The notes under the pieces were generated by a model. That model had not been told where the DNA came from. It did no database searches and was given only the letters and a program-made list of their open reading frames with translations. Of a stretch of 37,647 bases of DNA, positions 7,336 through 15,536 are shown piece after piece. The position numbers and the translations under genes are program-made. Each line of letters starts with the position of its first letter. Positions within the stretch are counted from its first letter, which is position 1. Source of the DNA: Actinomycetota bacterium (GTDB lineage: Bacteria > Actinomycetota > Thermoleophilia > Solirubrobacterales > Solirubrobacteraceae); the NCBI GenBank assembly GCA_005885515.1, contig VAWK01000049.1, forward strand, positions 1 through 37,647. Direction: 5' to 3'.

Positions 7336-8874
7336 TTATTTGGCATTCACGTGCAATTTGCGGCGATTCGCGCGTCGCTCCGCGGGCGGGCGCCCGAACC
7401 CGCCGCCTCCCGGCGTGTGTACGCGCAGCCGCTGGCCGGGCCGGAGCGTACCCGTCGCCTTTCCCGCCAGCGGCGCGCCGTCGAGCTCATCCACGCCGAG
7501 GGCGCCCGGCTCGCCTCCCGCGGCTCCCCGCGGTGGGTGTCGGCGGCGCTCGGCGATGAGCGAGAAGGTCAGCTCGCGCAGCGCCTCGATCTCGCGCACG
7601 ACGCCGTCGCCGCCGCGGTGACGCCCCGCCCCTCCGGAGCCCCGGCGCAGCGCATATTCGGTGACGCGCAGCGGGAACTCGCGCTCGAGTGCCTCGATCG
7701 GCGTGTTTAGCGTGTTGCTCATCGCCACGTGCACGCCGCTCGGGCCGTCGGCGTCGGGGCACGCGCCCTGGCCGCCGCCGATCGTCTCGTAGTAGGAGAA
7801 GTCGCGGTCGCCGAGCGTGAGGTTGTTCATCGTCCCCTGGCCCTGCGCGCGTCCGAAGGCGCTCAGCACCAGGTCGGCGACGCGCGAGGAGGTCTCGACG
7901 TTGCCCGCCGCCACCGCCGCGCCCGGGCGCGCGTTCAGCACCGTTCCCCGCGGCGCCCGCACCTCGATCGGCCGGTAGGCACCGGCCGAGGGGGGGATGT
8001 CGGGATCGGTCAGCACCTTCACCGCAAACAGGCACGCCGAACGCGTGACGGCGAGCGGGCAATTCAGGTTGCCTTGATGCTGCGCCGCGCTGCCGGCGAA
8101 GTCGAGCTCCAGTCGGTCGCCTCGCACCGCCGCGCGCAGGCGCAGGGTCAGGTCGCTGCCGTCCGGCGCCTCCAGCACATCGAAGCAGCGCCGCACGCCA
8201 TCGCCAAGCGCGGCCAGGCAGGCGCGCGTGCGCAGCTCGGCATACTCCAGCACCGAGTCGGTCGCCGCTCGCAGCTGCTCCGGGCCCAGCCGGCGCCCGA
8301 GCTGGGCCAGCCGCAACGCGCCGGTCCGGTTGGCAGCAAGCTGCGCTCGCAGGTCGGCGCGCCGCTCGGCAGGCTGGCGCATCTGCACGGTCAGCTCCTC
8401 GACCGCGTCCTCGTCCAGGCGCCGCGGGGGGATCACCACGCCCTCCTCTGCAAGCGAGCGGCTATGCGCCGGCATCGAACCGGGAAGCGCCCCGCCGACG
8501 TCGGCGTGGTGCGCGCGGCTGGCCGCGAATCCGAGCAGCGGCCCGGGTTCAAGAAACACGGGCGTTATCACCGTGATGTCCGGCAGGTGCGTGCCGCCGG
8601 CGAAGGGGTCGTTGAGAACCCACGACTCCCCCGGCGCGTGCTCCTGGTCGACCACGGCCGCGACGGCGGCGGGCATCGCGCCGAGGTGCACCGGGATGTG
8701 CTCGGCCTGCATGATCATCTCGCCGCCCGCGTTGAACAGCGCGGTCGAGGCGTCGCGGCGCTCCTTGATGTTGGCGGAGTGCGCCGAGCGGATCAGGACC
8801 ACGCCCATCTCTTCGCAGGCGGCGTGCAGCGCCCCCGTGATCACGCGCAGCTCGATCGGGTCGAGCACGCTCAC
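7336..8874 (-). CDS. hyuB: Hydantoinase/5-oxoprolinase B subunit (HyuB family)
   Basis: A 512-aa HyuB-family subunit. It opens with DPIELRVITGALHAACEEMG and carries the family motifs SAHSANIKERRD, DPFAGGTHLPDITVITPVF, a cluster from SRAHHADVGG to GSMPAHS, and a glycine-rich C-terminus (TPGGGGFGRP). With HyuA it would form an ATP-dependent cyclic-amide hydrolase such as N-methylhydantoinase or 5-oxoprolinase; the substrate cannot be read from sequence. GTG 8874 overlaps the hyuA stop as GTGA. The open frame runs on to 9669, but that part lies antiparallel-in-frame inside hyuA and is a shadow. Confidence 0.9.
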   Translation of the reverse strand: MSVLDPIELRVITGALHAACEEMGVVLIRSAHSANIKERRDASTALFNAGGEMIMQAEHIPVHLGAMPAAVAAVVDQEHAPGESWVLNDPFAGGTHLPDITVITPVFLEPGPLLGFAASRAHHADVGGALPGSMPAHSRSLAEEGVVIPPRRLDEDAVEELTVQMRQPAERRADLRAQLAANRTGALRLAQLGRRLGPEQLRAATDSVLEYAELRTRACLAALGDGVRRCFDVLEAPDGSDLTLRLRAAVRGDRLELDFAGSAAQHQGNLNCPLAVTRSACLFAVKVLTDPDIPPSAGAYRPIEVRAPRGTVLNARPGAAVAAGNVETSSRVADLVLSAFGRAQGQGTMNNLTLGDRDFSYYETIGGGQGACPDADGPSGVHVAMSNTLNTPIEALEREFPLRVTEYALRRGSGGAGRHRGGDGVVREIEALRELTFSLIAERRRHPPRGAAGGEPGALGVDELDGAPLAGKATGTLRPGQRLRVHTPGGGGFGRPPAERRANRRKLHVNAK

Positions 8875-10859
8875 GCGGCACGCTCCAGGCGGCACGTCCC
8901 GTGTGGGTCGACGTCTCCCGACCAGCCCGGTGGGACCAGCAGCGTGGACTCGGGCAGGGCGCAAAGCGCCGCCCCGCTCAGGCGCGTCCCCGGCGCGAGC
9001 TGCCCGTGCAACACCGTGGCCGGGATCGCGCGACCCGCGAACACGATTTCCGCGGCTCGCTCCTGCGGGACGGCCGCCGCCTCGCCACGAATGCGCGGCC
9101 GGGGCGACGCGCCCCAGGCCGACACGCGTATGTTCACGAGCTCGACCTCCGCGGAGTCGTCGCGGTAGCCGTAGCGCAGCTCGTGCGCCTCGGCGAAGGA
9201 CTCGCGCAGGGCCTGCGGATCGGGGTCCTGCGACTGCTCCACCACCAGCTCGAAGGACTGCCCGCGGTAGCGAAGCTCGTGGCGCACGCGCAGGCGTGCG
9301 GCGCTCCCGCCGAGCGCGGCCTGTGCCTGGCCGACCATCACCTCGCGCTCGCGCATGAGGCGCTCCCGCGTCAGCGCCTCTCCGGCCAGCATGACCGTGC
9401 GCGAGACATCGCGGCGCGGCGCAGCCGCGGCCAGGCCGAGCGCGCATAGCACGCCCGAGGCGCTCGGGCACAGGATGCGCTCGATGCCCAGCTCGCCGGC
9501 CATCGCCGCCGCGTGCAGCGGGCCGGCGCCCCCGAACGGCATCAGCACGAACGCGCGCGGGTCGATCCCCCGCTCGACCGTCAGCAGACGCAGTGCGCCC
9601 AGCATCTCGGTCTCGGCGACGCGCACGATGCCTTCGGCGCACGTCGTCGTATCGATCTCCAGCTCGCACGCGAGGCCGCCGACGGCGAGCGCTGCGGCCC
9701 CGCGGTCGAGCATCAGGCCTCCAGCCAGCGGCGAGTCCTCGAGCAGCCTGCCCAGCAGCAGGTTGGCGTCGGTGACGGTGGGTCGCTGACCGCCGCGGCC
9801 GTAGCAGGCGGGTCCCGGAACCGCACCGGCCGACGCTGGCCCGACGCGCAGCGCCCCGCCGGGGTCGCGCCAGGCGATGGAGCCGCCGCCCGCGCCCACC
9901 GTGTGGATGTCCAGCGCCGGCAGCGCCAGCGGCCGGCCCGCGACCGTGCGTTCCGCGGTCTCGCTCACCTGCGAGCGCTCGATCAGGCAGACGTCACACG
10001 AGGTGCCGCCCATGTCGAAGCACAGCACGTCGGCCTCGCCCGCCAGCTCCGCCAGCAGCAACGCCCCGCCGACGCCGCCCGCCGGCCCCGAGAGCACCGT
10101 CAGGGCGGCATGCGCGCACGCGCGCGCGGACTCCGTGAGCCCGCCCGAGGACTGCATGATCTGGGGCTCGGGCAATCCGCCCGTGCGCGCCTCGCCCGAC
10201 AGCCGGCGAAGGTAGGCCTCGAGCAGAGGCGAGAGCGCCGCGTCAAGGACGGTGGTGGCCGTGCGTTCGAACTCTCGGAAGGTGCCAACGAGATCGGAGG
10301 ACAGCGAGCAGTGAGCATCGGGTAGCAGCTCGGCGAGCACGCTGCCGAGCAGCTGCTCGTGCGCGGGGTCGGCGTAGGAGTGAAGCAGCGACACGGCCAC
10401 CGCCTGCGGCTGTGCGCGCGAGACCTCCGACGCCAGGGCGCGCGCGGCGGCGGGCTGCAGCGCGCGCAGGGGACCGTCGGGACCCATCCGCTCGGGCGCC
10501 CCGAAGCGCAGCTCGCCCGGCACCAGCGGCTCGGGGGCCGACGCGCAAAGGTCATACAGGCGAGCGCGCGCCTGGCGGCCGAGCTCGATCACATCGGTGA
10601 AGCCAGCGGTCGTGACGAGAGCCGTGCGCGCGGTGCGGCCCTCGAGCAGCGCGTTCGTGGCCACGGTCATGCCGTGCGCGAAGCGCTCCACCTGCCGCGG
10701 GCGCGCGCTGCCACGGGCCAGGACCAGGCCCACCGCCTCCAGCACGGCGGCCCACTGCTCGCTCGGTGAGGAGGGCACCTTGGCGGTGTGGACGGCGCAC
10801 TCGTCGTCCACGAGCACCGCGTCGGTGAAGGTCCCGCCGACGTCGACTCCCAGGAGCAC
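8871..10859 (-). CDS. hyuA: Hydantoinase/5-oxoprolinase A subunit (HyuA family)
   Basis: A 662-aa ATP-binding subunit with an actin-like ATPase fold. It begins LLGVDVGGTFTDAVLVDD (the phosphate loop) and carries HGMTVATNALLEGRTARTAL, CFDMGGTSCDVCLI, VGAGGGSIAW and MPFGGAGPLHA, all diagnostic of HyuA. It couples ATP hydrolysis to ring opening together with HyuB. GTG 10859 is preceded at 6 nt by TAGGCT, a likely -10 box, so the transcript may be leaderless. No hydantoin or oxoproline transporter is adjacent, so the physiological substrate is unknown. Confidence 0.92.
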   Translation of the reverse strand: MLLGVDVGGTFTDAVLVDDECAVHTAKVPSSPSEQWAAVLEAVGLVLARGSARPRQVERFAHGMTVATNALLEGRTARTALVTTAGFTDVIELGRQARARLYDLCASAPEPLVPGELRFGAPERMGPDGPLRALQPAAARALASEVSRAQPQAVAVSLLHSYADPAHEQLLGSVLAELLPDAHCSLSSDLVGTFREFERTATTVLDAALSPLLEAYLRRLSGEARTGGLPEPQIMQSSGGLTESARACAHAALTVLSGPAGGVGGALLLAELAGEADVLCFDMGGTSCDVCLIERSQVSETAERTVAGRPLALPALDIHTVGAGGGSIAWRDPGGALRVGPASAGAVPGPACYGRGGQRPTVTDANLLLGRLLEDSPLAGGLMLDRGAAALAVGGLACELEIDTTTCAEGIVRVAETEMLGALRLLTVERGIDPRAFVLMPFGGAGPLHAAAMAGELGIERILCPSASGVLCALGLAAAAPRRDVSRTVMLAGEALTRERLMREREVMVGQAQAALGGSAARLRVRHELRYRGQSFELVVEQSQDPDPQALRESFAEAHELRYGYRDDSAEVELVNIRVSAWGASPRPRIRGEAAAVPQERAAEIVFAGRAIPATVLHGQLAPGTRLSGAALCALPESTLLVPPGWSGDVDPHGTCRLERAA

Positions 10860-10865
10860 CCCGGC

Positions 10866-10871
10866 AGCCTA
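10866..10871 (-). promoter_or_regulatory. Candidate -10 element of hyuAB
   Basis: TAGGCT on the minus strand lies 6 nt before GTG 10859, with no Shine-Dalgarno sequence between. It fits the leaderless pattern seen at many genes in this window. Confidence 0.4.
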
Positions 10872-10885
10872 CGCGGCGCCGGTGC

Positions 10886-11320
10886 TCACGCGGCGGCTAG
10901 CTCGCGATCCTCCGTTTCTGCCAGGTGCTGATGCGAGGGGCAATAACCGTTGTGGGCGAGTGGCACGCGCTGGCAGGCCGCGCCCTTGCGCGTGGTGGCG
11001 CGGCACTGCGGTGGCGCTCCGCTCACTGCCGCGTAGCCCTCGATCGGGTGCGCGGCGACGAACTGCTGCGCATAGTCGATGTAGCGACTGACGACCTGGT
11101 GCACGTGTGACTGCTCCGACATCGGGAAGTAGGCCCGGATATCCCAAAACAGCGTGCGCGCGGGGCGGGCGAAGTAGTGCCGGTCGGTGGCCAGGCGCGT
11201 GACCACCGCCTCGCACGCCCGCAGAACGGCGGCGTGGTTGCGCGCCGCTGGCGCTCCCGGGCAGGGGGGGACGATGTGGGGAGCGAGCTCCCTGTATATG
11301 GCTCGACTGAACTGGTACAT
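10886..11320 (-). CDS. Unknown protein with C-terminal Cys/His (putative zinc) motif
   Basis: A 144-aa protein of unknown function. Residues 1-85 are mainly helical (MYQFSRAIYREL, then a stretch ending in RYIDYAQQFV). Residues about 108-133 hold CRATTRKGAACQRVPLAHNG followed by YCPSHQH. This C-x8-C-x10-C-x2-H pattern resembles the small zinc-binding motifs found at the end of many actinobacterial and phage proteins. The start is firm: GAGGAG lies 8 nt before ATG 11320. A nine-codon open frame with its own AGGAGG-type site ends on that ribosome site (see the separate entry). It lies downstream of nadB on the same strand after 142 bp. Confidence 0.65.
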   Translation of the reverse strand: MYQFSRAIYRELAPHIVPPCPGAPAARNHAAVLRACEAVVTRLATDRHYFARPARTLFWDIRAYFPMSEQSHVHQVVSRYIDYAQQFVAAHPIEGYAAVSGAPPQCRATTRKGAACQRVPLAHNGYCPSHQHLAETEDRELAAA

Positions 11321-11332
11321 GGCGACTACTCC

Positions 11333-11362
11333 TCACCCTGCTATCTGCGGTTTGGAGCACAC
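11333..11362 (-). other. Possible nine-codon leader peptide upstream of the Cys/His-motif gene
   Basis: GTG 11362 starts a short frame (MCSKPQIAG) preceded by AGGAGGGGCGG. Its TGA overlaps the GAGGAG ribosome site of the next gene. A GCCTGC-GAC-GCAGGC hairpin (11378-11392) lies just upstream. The arrangement could give translational coupling, but a nine-codon frame can occur by chance. Confidence 0.25.
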
Positions 11363-11462
11363 CCGCCCCTCCTAGACGCCTGCGACGCAGGCTTCTTTCA
11401 CCTGCCCCAACACATTCGGTCCGCAAAAGGACCGGCGCGGGCTCAGCGCCGCTCTCGCTGGA

Positions 11463-12968
11463 TCACATCCAGGTCTGCCACGAGGTCTCGCCGTCGGGCT
11501 CGACGACCACGTGGCGGTGGTCGAGCGAGGGATCCAGCTCGGGATGGTCTCGGCGCTGGTGTGCCCCGCGGCTCTCCGTGCGCGCCAGCGCGCAGCTCGC
11601 GATCATCCGCACGAGCGGGTGAGCGGCGCGCAGCAGCTCCTCCAGTCCTTCCCGCGTGCGCTCGATCCCGGCTTGGCGCCACAGGGCCTCGCGGGTCTGA
11701 CGGTCGGCCGGCCCGGGCGGGCTCGATGAGCGCAGCCGCGCGAGCTCCTGCTCGGAGGGGTCGGCTCGAGCGCGCGCGCTCGCGGGCTCGGCGAGCGCGT
11801 CGGCGACGGCGCGGCGGGCAAACACGAAGCACTCGCTCAGCGAGTTGGAGGCCAGACGGTTGGCTCCGTGCAGCCCCGTGCACGAGGACTCGCCCACCGC
11901 GTACAGCCCCGCGAGCGTCGATCGGGCGTTCAGGTCGGTGAGGATTCCTCCCATCATGTAGTGGGCCGCCGGCGCGACGGGGATCAGCTCCCTGGCCGGG
12001 TCAAGGCCCACTTCGCGCAGCGACGCGACCACGTTGGGAAAGCGCGCCGGGTCGATCATGCGCATGTCCAAGCCCACCGATCGCTGGCCCGACTGCTCGA
12101 GACGAGCCTGGATAGCCCGCGAGACCTCATCGCGCGGAAGCAGCTCATCGACAAAGCGCTCGCCGTTGGAATCGTGCAAGGTCGCACCCTCCCCCCGGAT
12201 CGCCTCCGTGACCAGGAAGCCTTCGCGCCCTCGCACGCCGATCACGGCGGTGGGGTGAAACTGCAGCAGCTCCAGGTCCGCGAGCCGGGCGCCCGCCGCG
12301 TGGGCGAGCAGGAGCCCGATCCCCTGCGAGCCTGGCGGGTTGGTCGTGCGGGCCCACAGGGCCGCCGCGCCGCCGGTGGCGATCACCACCGCGCCCGCCG
12401 CGATCACCTCGCCGTCCTCGCACACGAGCCCGCCGCAGCGACCGTCTGCGCGCCACAGCGCGCCTGCGCGCTGGCGCTCCAGCACCGTGATGCGCGCGTC
12501 CGCCGCCGCCAAGGCCGACAGCTGACGCACCACCCGGCGGCCGGTCGCGCTGCCGCCGGCATGCACCACCCGCCTGACTGAGTGACCACCCTCGAGCCCC
12601 AGCGCCAGGCGGCCGAAGCGATCTGCGTCGAAGCGCACGCCCAAGTCCTGCAGGTCGTGCACGCACTGCGGCGCCTCGCGCGCCAGGACCTGCGCCGCGG
12701 AGCGCCTGACCAGGCCGCGGCCCGCCAGCTCCGTGTCGCGGCAATGCCGCTCGGCGCTATCGGCGGCGGCCAGCGCGGCCGCGAGACCGCCCTGGGCCCA
12801 GTAGCTAGCGGTCTGAGCGAGCGGCGTGGCGGAGACGAGCGCAACCGTGGCCTGCTCGCGCGCGGCGCACAGCGCGGCGTACAGACCCGCCGCGCCCGCG
12901 CCCACCACCGCCACGTCGGCGCGCCTGGCCACAGGGTGCCGAGAGGAGGCCCGGGACCTTGTCCTCAC
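11463..12968 (-). CDS. nadB: L-aspartate oxidase (NadB)
   Basis: A 501-aa FAD enzyme oxidising L-aspartate to iminoaspartate, the first step of de novo NAD synthesis. Visible motifs are the FAD dinucleotide fold VAVVGAGAAGLYAALCA near the N-terminus, TASYWAQGGLAAAL, GGHSVRRVVHAGG, TNPPGSQGIG, RGEGATLHDSNGERF, HYMMGGILTDL and GLHGANRLASNSLSE. The C-terminal helical domain holds TRESRGAHQRRDHPE. The length is normal. GTG 12968 is the only plausible start near the FAD motif; its ribosome site is weak. No nadA or nadC is in the window. Upstream on the same strand are two zinc-ribbon proteins of unrelated type. Confidence 0.95.
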   Translation of the reverse strand: MRTRSRASSRHPVARRADVAVVGAGAAGLYAALCAAREQATVALVSATPLAQTASYWAQGGLAAALAAADSAERHCRDTELAGRGLVRRSAAQVLAREAPQCVHDLQDLGVRFDADRFGRLALGLEGGHSVRRVVHAGGSATGRRVVRQLSALAAADARITVLERQRAGALWRADGRCGGLVCEDGEVIAAGAVVIATGGAAALWARTTNPPGSQGIGLLLAHAAGARLADLELLQFHPTAVIGVRGREGFLVTEAIRGEGATLHDSNGERFVDELLPRDEVSRAIQARLEQSGQRSVGLDMRMIDPARFPNVVASLREVGLDPARELIPVAPAAHYMMGGILTDLNARSTLAGLYAVGESSCTGLHGANRLASNSLSECFVFARRAVADALAEPASARARADPSEQELARLRSSSPPGPADRQTREALWRQAGIERTREGLEELLRAAHPLVRMIASCALARTESRGAHQRRDHPELDPSLDHRHVVVEPDGETSWQTWM

Positions 12969-12989
12969 GCCGGCAGGCGATCCGCCGCT

Positions 12990-13238
12990 TCAGCCGCCCG
13001 AAGGCCCGGCGCGCGTGCCCGTCCGAGGCGCGCCCGCGCCCGTGGCCGCACCCGGTGTCACGCCCCTGCCACCGACCATGCCGGCTCCTGACGTCGGGCC
13101 CGCGGGCGCCGTCGAGCCCGATCCCGCCGTCGTCCCCGCCCCGGCGGTGGGCCCCGACGTCGCCGTCCCCGGCGTGAGGCCCGTAGCGCCCAGCGGGGTG
13201 CTCGCCGCGGTGCTCGGTGCCGGCGCGATCGCCCCGGG
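12990..13238 (-). other. Ala/Pro/Thr-rich tail in a second frame, likely 3' part of the frameshifted gene
   Basis: This frame encodes a low-complexity Pro/Ala/Thr/Gly chain and ends 21 bp before nadB. Such a chain is a common extracellular tail after a membrane helix, and its codons show the G/C third-position bias of neighbouring genes. It has no start of its own near its beginning. Confidence 0.5.
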
Positions 13239-13525
13239 CTCGTGACCGAGCGGGCGCCGGAGCCCGAGCCGCCCGCCAGCTTGACCAGCGCCGCGGCGAG
13301 TACGGCGAGCGCGACCGCCGCCACCACCGCCAGCAGGATCGCGGGTGCCTTCCAGTTGGGTGAGGCCGCCAGCTGCGTCCGGGCGGCGGTGCCACAGCGT
13401 AGGCACCAGTCCTGCGCGGGGCCGAGCGAGCCGCCGCACAGCGGACACACCTCACCCGCGGGGGTTGACGCCGCGACGCTGGCGCCCAGCGACTCGGGCG
13501 ATTGGGCAGACGCGCCGGCGGTCAC
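13058..13525 (-). CDS. Zinc-ribbon single-pass membrane protein, probably frameshifted
   Basis: The first ~95 residues look genuine: a zinc ribbon CPLCGGSLGPAQDWCLRCG (about 27-45), a linker, then one membrane helix (APAILLAVVAAVALAVLAAA). After TSPG the frame becomes arginine-rich, unlike any domain, and stops at 13058. The other minus-strand frame from about 13238 to 12990 instead encodes an Ala/Pro/Thr/Gly-rich tail (GAIAPAPSTAASTPLGATG) with strongly G/C third positions. One extra base in the CCCCGGG run at 13232-13238 would join the two. GTG 13525 overlaps the upstream gene's stop as GTGA. It is probably a cell-envelope protein of unknown function. Confidence 0.6.
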   Translation of the reverse strand: MTAGASAQSPESLGASVAASTPAGEVCPLCGGSLGPAQDWCLRCGTAARTQLAASPNWKAPAILLAVVAAVALAVLAAALVKLAGGSGSGARSVTSPGRSRRHRAPRRAPRWALRASRRGRRRRGPPPGRGRRRDRARRRPRARRQEPAWSVAGA

Positions 13526-14475
13526 GTACCACCCGAGCGCGGGCGCACGACCTCGGTGGGTTCCTCCTCGTCGGCGCGATCCACCGGAGCCGGCGGGGCC
13601 GGGCCGGGGGTGGAACCCGCCGCCGGCGCGGCTCCTGGTGATGGCGCTGGGGCGTCAGGTCCGGGCGCTCCTGGGGAGTCAGGTCCGGGCGCCGCAGGGG
13701 AGTCAGGTCCGGGCGCCGCAGGGGAGTCAGGTCCGCGCGCCACAGGGGAGTCAGGTCCGCGCTCGAACGGTGGCGTAGGCCCGGGCGTGCCGACGGGCGG
13801 CGCGGATGCGGCCGGCCGGCCCGTGGGCGGCGCATCCTCCCTGGCCGCTCCCGGGCTGCTCGCTCCAGGGGGCGGCAGCGGGGGTGACTTGGTCGTCGCG
13901 GCTCGCACCGGGGGTGTCGGTGCACCCAGGAGCGAACCCCGCGCCGGCGCAGGCGGCCCAGGCGCGGGCGGGGCCCACGTCCGGGGAGGGCCCCCGCTCT
14001 GGCCGGCCGCGGCCGCGCCGGGGCTTGCCGAGGCGGAGGGGGGGCCCGCGACCGGCAGATCGACGTTGCGGCTCAACGGCAGCCCGCAGTTGGGACAGAA
14101 GCGGTCCTCGCTGCCATGGATCGCCGCGCAGCGCGGGCAGGCGGTGATGCCGGCCTCCCTTAGCACGGTCACCGGCTGGCGCTCCTCCAAGAAGGATTCC
14201 AGCGAGCGCAGCTCGGAGTCGATCTGTCCGAGCGTGCCGAGCTTGGCGAGCACGAGCTCGTCGTTTCGCTGGCCGAAGCGGTGCAGGTTGAAGACGAGCC
14301 CGCCGAGATCACGATAAGCGAGCTCGCGCGCCTTGCGGAGGAAGCGAGCGCGCCTCCGCAGCCGCCCGCGCGCCGCGAAGCCTGGCCGCGTCGCGTCGGC
14401 AGCGTCGGTCCCGTGGCCCGCGCCGGTCGGTTCCGGCGATGAGGGTTGGGAAGTCGTGGCGGATGACTGCTCCAC
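13522..14475 (-). CDS. Helical zinc-ribbon protein with proline-rich tail
   Basis: A 317-aa protein. Residues about 38-105 are a charged helical region (RARFLRKARELAYRDLGG, LESFLEERQ). Residues 115-135 are a zinc ribbon CPRC...CPNCG. From about 140 to the end it is a Pro/Ala/Gly-rich, disordered chain including octapeptide repeats of the GPDSPAAP type encoded by the 24-bp DNA repeat. There is no signal peptide or membrane helix. GTG 14475 lies 9 nt after TAGCAT, consistent with a leaderless start. It overlaps the next zinc-ribbon gene by GTGA, so the two probably act together. The function is unknown; a scaffolding or nucleic-acid role would be only a guess. Confidence 0.7.
   Translation of the reverse strand: MEQSSATTSQPSSPEPTGAGHGTDAADATRPGFAARGRLRRRARFLRKARELAYRDLGGLVFNLHRFGQRNDELVLAKLGTLGQIDSELRSLESFLEERQPVTVLREAGITACPRCAAIHGSEDRFCPNCGLPLSRNVDLPVAGPPSASASPGAAAAGQSGGPPRTWAPPAPGPPAPARGSLLGAPTPPVRAATTKSPPLPPPGASSPGAAREDAPPTGRPAASAPPVGTPGPTPPFERGPDSPVARGPDSPAAPGPDSPAAPGPDSPGAPGPDAPAPSPGAAPAAGSTPGPAPPAPVDRADEEEPTEVVRPRSGGT
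13654..13765. repeat. 24-bp tandem repeat coding for GPDSPAAP-type octapeptides
   Basis: Copies start at 13654, 13678, 13702, 13726 and (partial) 13750, with unit core GTCAGGTCCGGGCGCCGCAG. The period of 24 keeps the reading frame of the minus-strand gene at 13522-14475. Confidence 0.85.
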
Positions 14476-14484
14476 GGCCGACCC

Positions 14485-14490
14485 ATGCTA
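14485..14490 (-). promoter_or_regulatory. Candidate -10 element of the zinc-ribbon gene pair
   Basis: TAGCAT on the minus strand lies 9 nt before GTG 14475. It falls just inside the 3' end of the upstream glycosyltransferase gene. Confidence 0.4.
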
Positions 14491-15513
14491 CCCCGAGCGC
14501 TCGAGCGCCGCGCGCCATGCCTGCGCGACGCGCTCGGCCATGCTGCGGGCGGAGAAGCGCATCGCGCTGGCGCGGGCGCCCCGGACGCGGCGAGGCGGCG
14601 CAGAGCCCACGCCTTCGGGCGAGACCGCGGACTTGGCGGGCGCGGTCGGGGCCGCCCGCTCCAGATGTGGCTCGAGCGCCGCCCGCCAGGCGGCGATGCC
14701 AAACGGGGCGCATAGCGAGCCCTCGACACCAGCCAGCGCCTGCGCGTGTATGCCGACGGGCGTCGCCAGCACCGGCACCTCGCACGCCAGCGCCTCCAGC
14801 ACCGCCAGTCCGAAGCCCTCGCGCTCGGAGGGCACGACCACGGCGTTGGCGGCGTTGACCCACAGCGGCACGCGGTCCGGCTCGACGCCGCCGAGCGTGA
14901 GCAGCGTCGCCCCGGCGGCCGCGGACAGCGCCTGTGCGCGGTCGTGCCGCTTCTCCGGACGGGCGGCATCGGACGGAAACAGCACGTAGGGACGCTCGCG
15001 ATCGAGCCCCAGTGCCGCGCGCGCCTGCTCGCGCGGGAGCGGGCGGAAGCGCTCCACGTCCACGCCGCATGGGAGCACCTGTGCCCGTCGTCGCGCCGAC
15101 TCGCTGGGCAGCTCGCTGACCAGCTCGGCGGAGACCGCCGCGATCAGCTCGATCAGCGGCAGCACGGCCGCGGTCGCAAGGCGCGTGCGGGGATGCAGCA
15201 GGTCGCTCCCGTGCACGGTAAGGGCGCGCACACGCGCGGGAATCGCAAGTGCGGGCCAGGCGCTGAGCCCGAAGTGGGCGTGCACCACGTCGTAGCGGTT
15301 CGGCTTCCAATCGGGGCTTCCGCGCCTGTGCCCGAACCTGCGCCGCCCCTGCAGCGGCGCGCGGGCGAGCGACCGCGAACCGGGCGCGAACTCGAACAGG
15401 TCGACGTCCAGCCCCTCGATCGCCCGCAGGGCAGCGACCTGGTCGCGCACGAAGCTGCCGCGCTCGGGGTGCGCCGGGTCGGGGAGCATGTTGGAGACCA
15501 CCAGCGCGCGCAC
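14488..15513 (-). CDS. Glycosyltransferase family 4
   Basis: A 341-aa GT-B fold glycosyltransferase. The N-terminal acceptor half starts [20 protein letters not shown] and contains [12 protein letters not shown]. The donor half holds [16 protein letters not shown] and the retaining GT4 signature [20 protein letters not shown] with the E-x7-E pair. It would transfer a sugar from a nucleotide donor to a cell-surface or lipid acceptor; the substrates cannot be told. GTG 15513 is chosen: TACGGT lies 7 nt upstream and it leaves a 23-bp gap to divergent murI. The longer open frame to 15999 is antisense to murI and is rejected. The gene ends 12 bp before the next start. Confidence 0.87.
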   Translation of the reverse strand: MRALVVSNMLPDPAHPERGSFVRDQVAALRAIEGLDVDLFEFAPGSRSLARAPLQGRRRFGHRRGSPDWKPNRYDVVHAHFGLSAWPALAIPARVRALTVHGSDLLHPRTRLATAAVLPLIELIAAVSAELVSELPSESARRRAQVLPCGVDVERFRPLPREQARAALGLDRERPYVLFPSDAARPEKRHDRAQALSAAAGATLLTLGGVEPDRVPLWVNAANAVVVPSEREGFGLAVLEALACEVPVLATPVGIHAQALAGVEGSLCAPFGIAAWRAALEPHLERAAPTAPAKSAVSPEGVGSAPPRRVRGARASAMRFSARSMAERVAQAWRAALERSG

Positions 15514-15520
15514 GCCGGGG

Positions 15521-15526
15521 ACCGTA
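15521..15526 (-). promoter_or_regulatory. Candidate -10 element of the glycosyltransferase gene
   Basis: TACGGT on the minus strand lies 7 nt before GTG 15513 in the 23-bp gap to murI, leaving no room for a conventional leader. Confidence 0.4.
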
Positions 15527-15536
15527 GCGCTCTGAA

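Noticed and set aside
7729..9168. 479-aa plus-strand open frame opposite hyuB/hyuA
   Set aside because: It is Arg/His/Gln-rich with no recognisable motif, and is the shadow of genes with clear HyuA/HyuB signatures.
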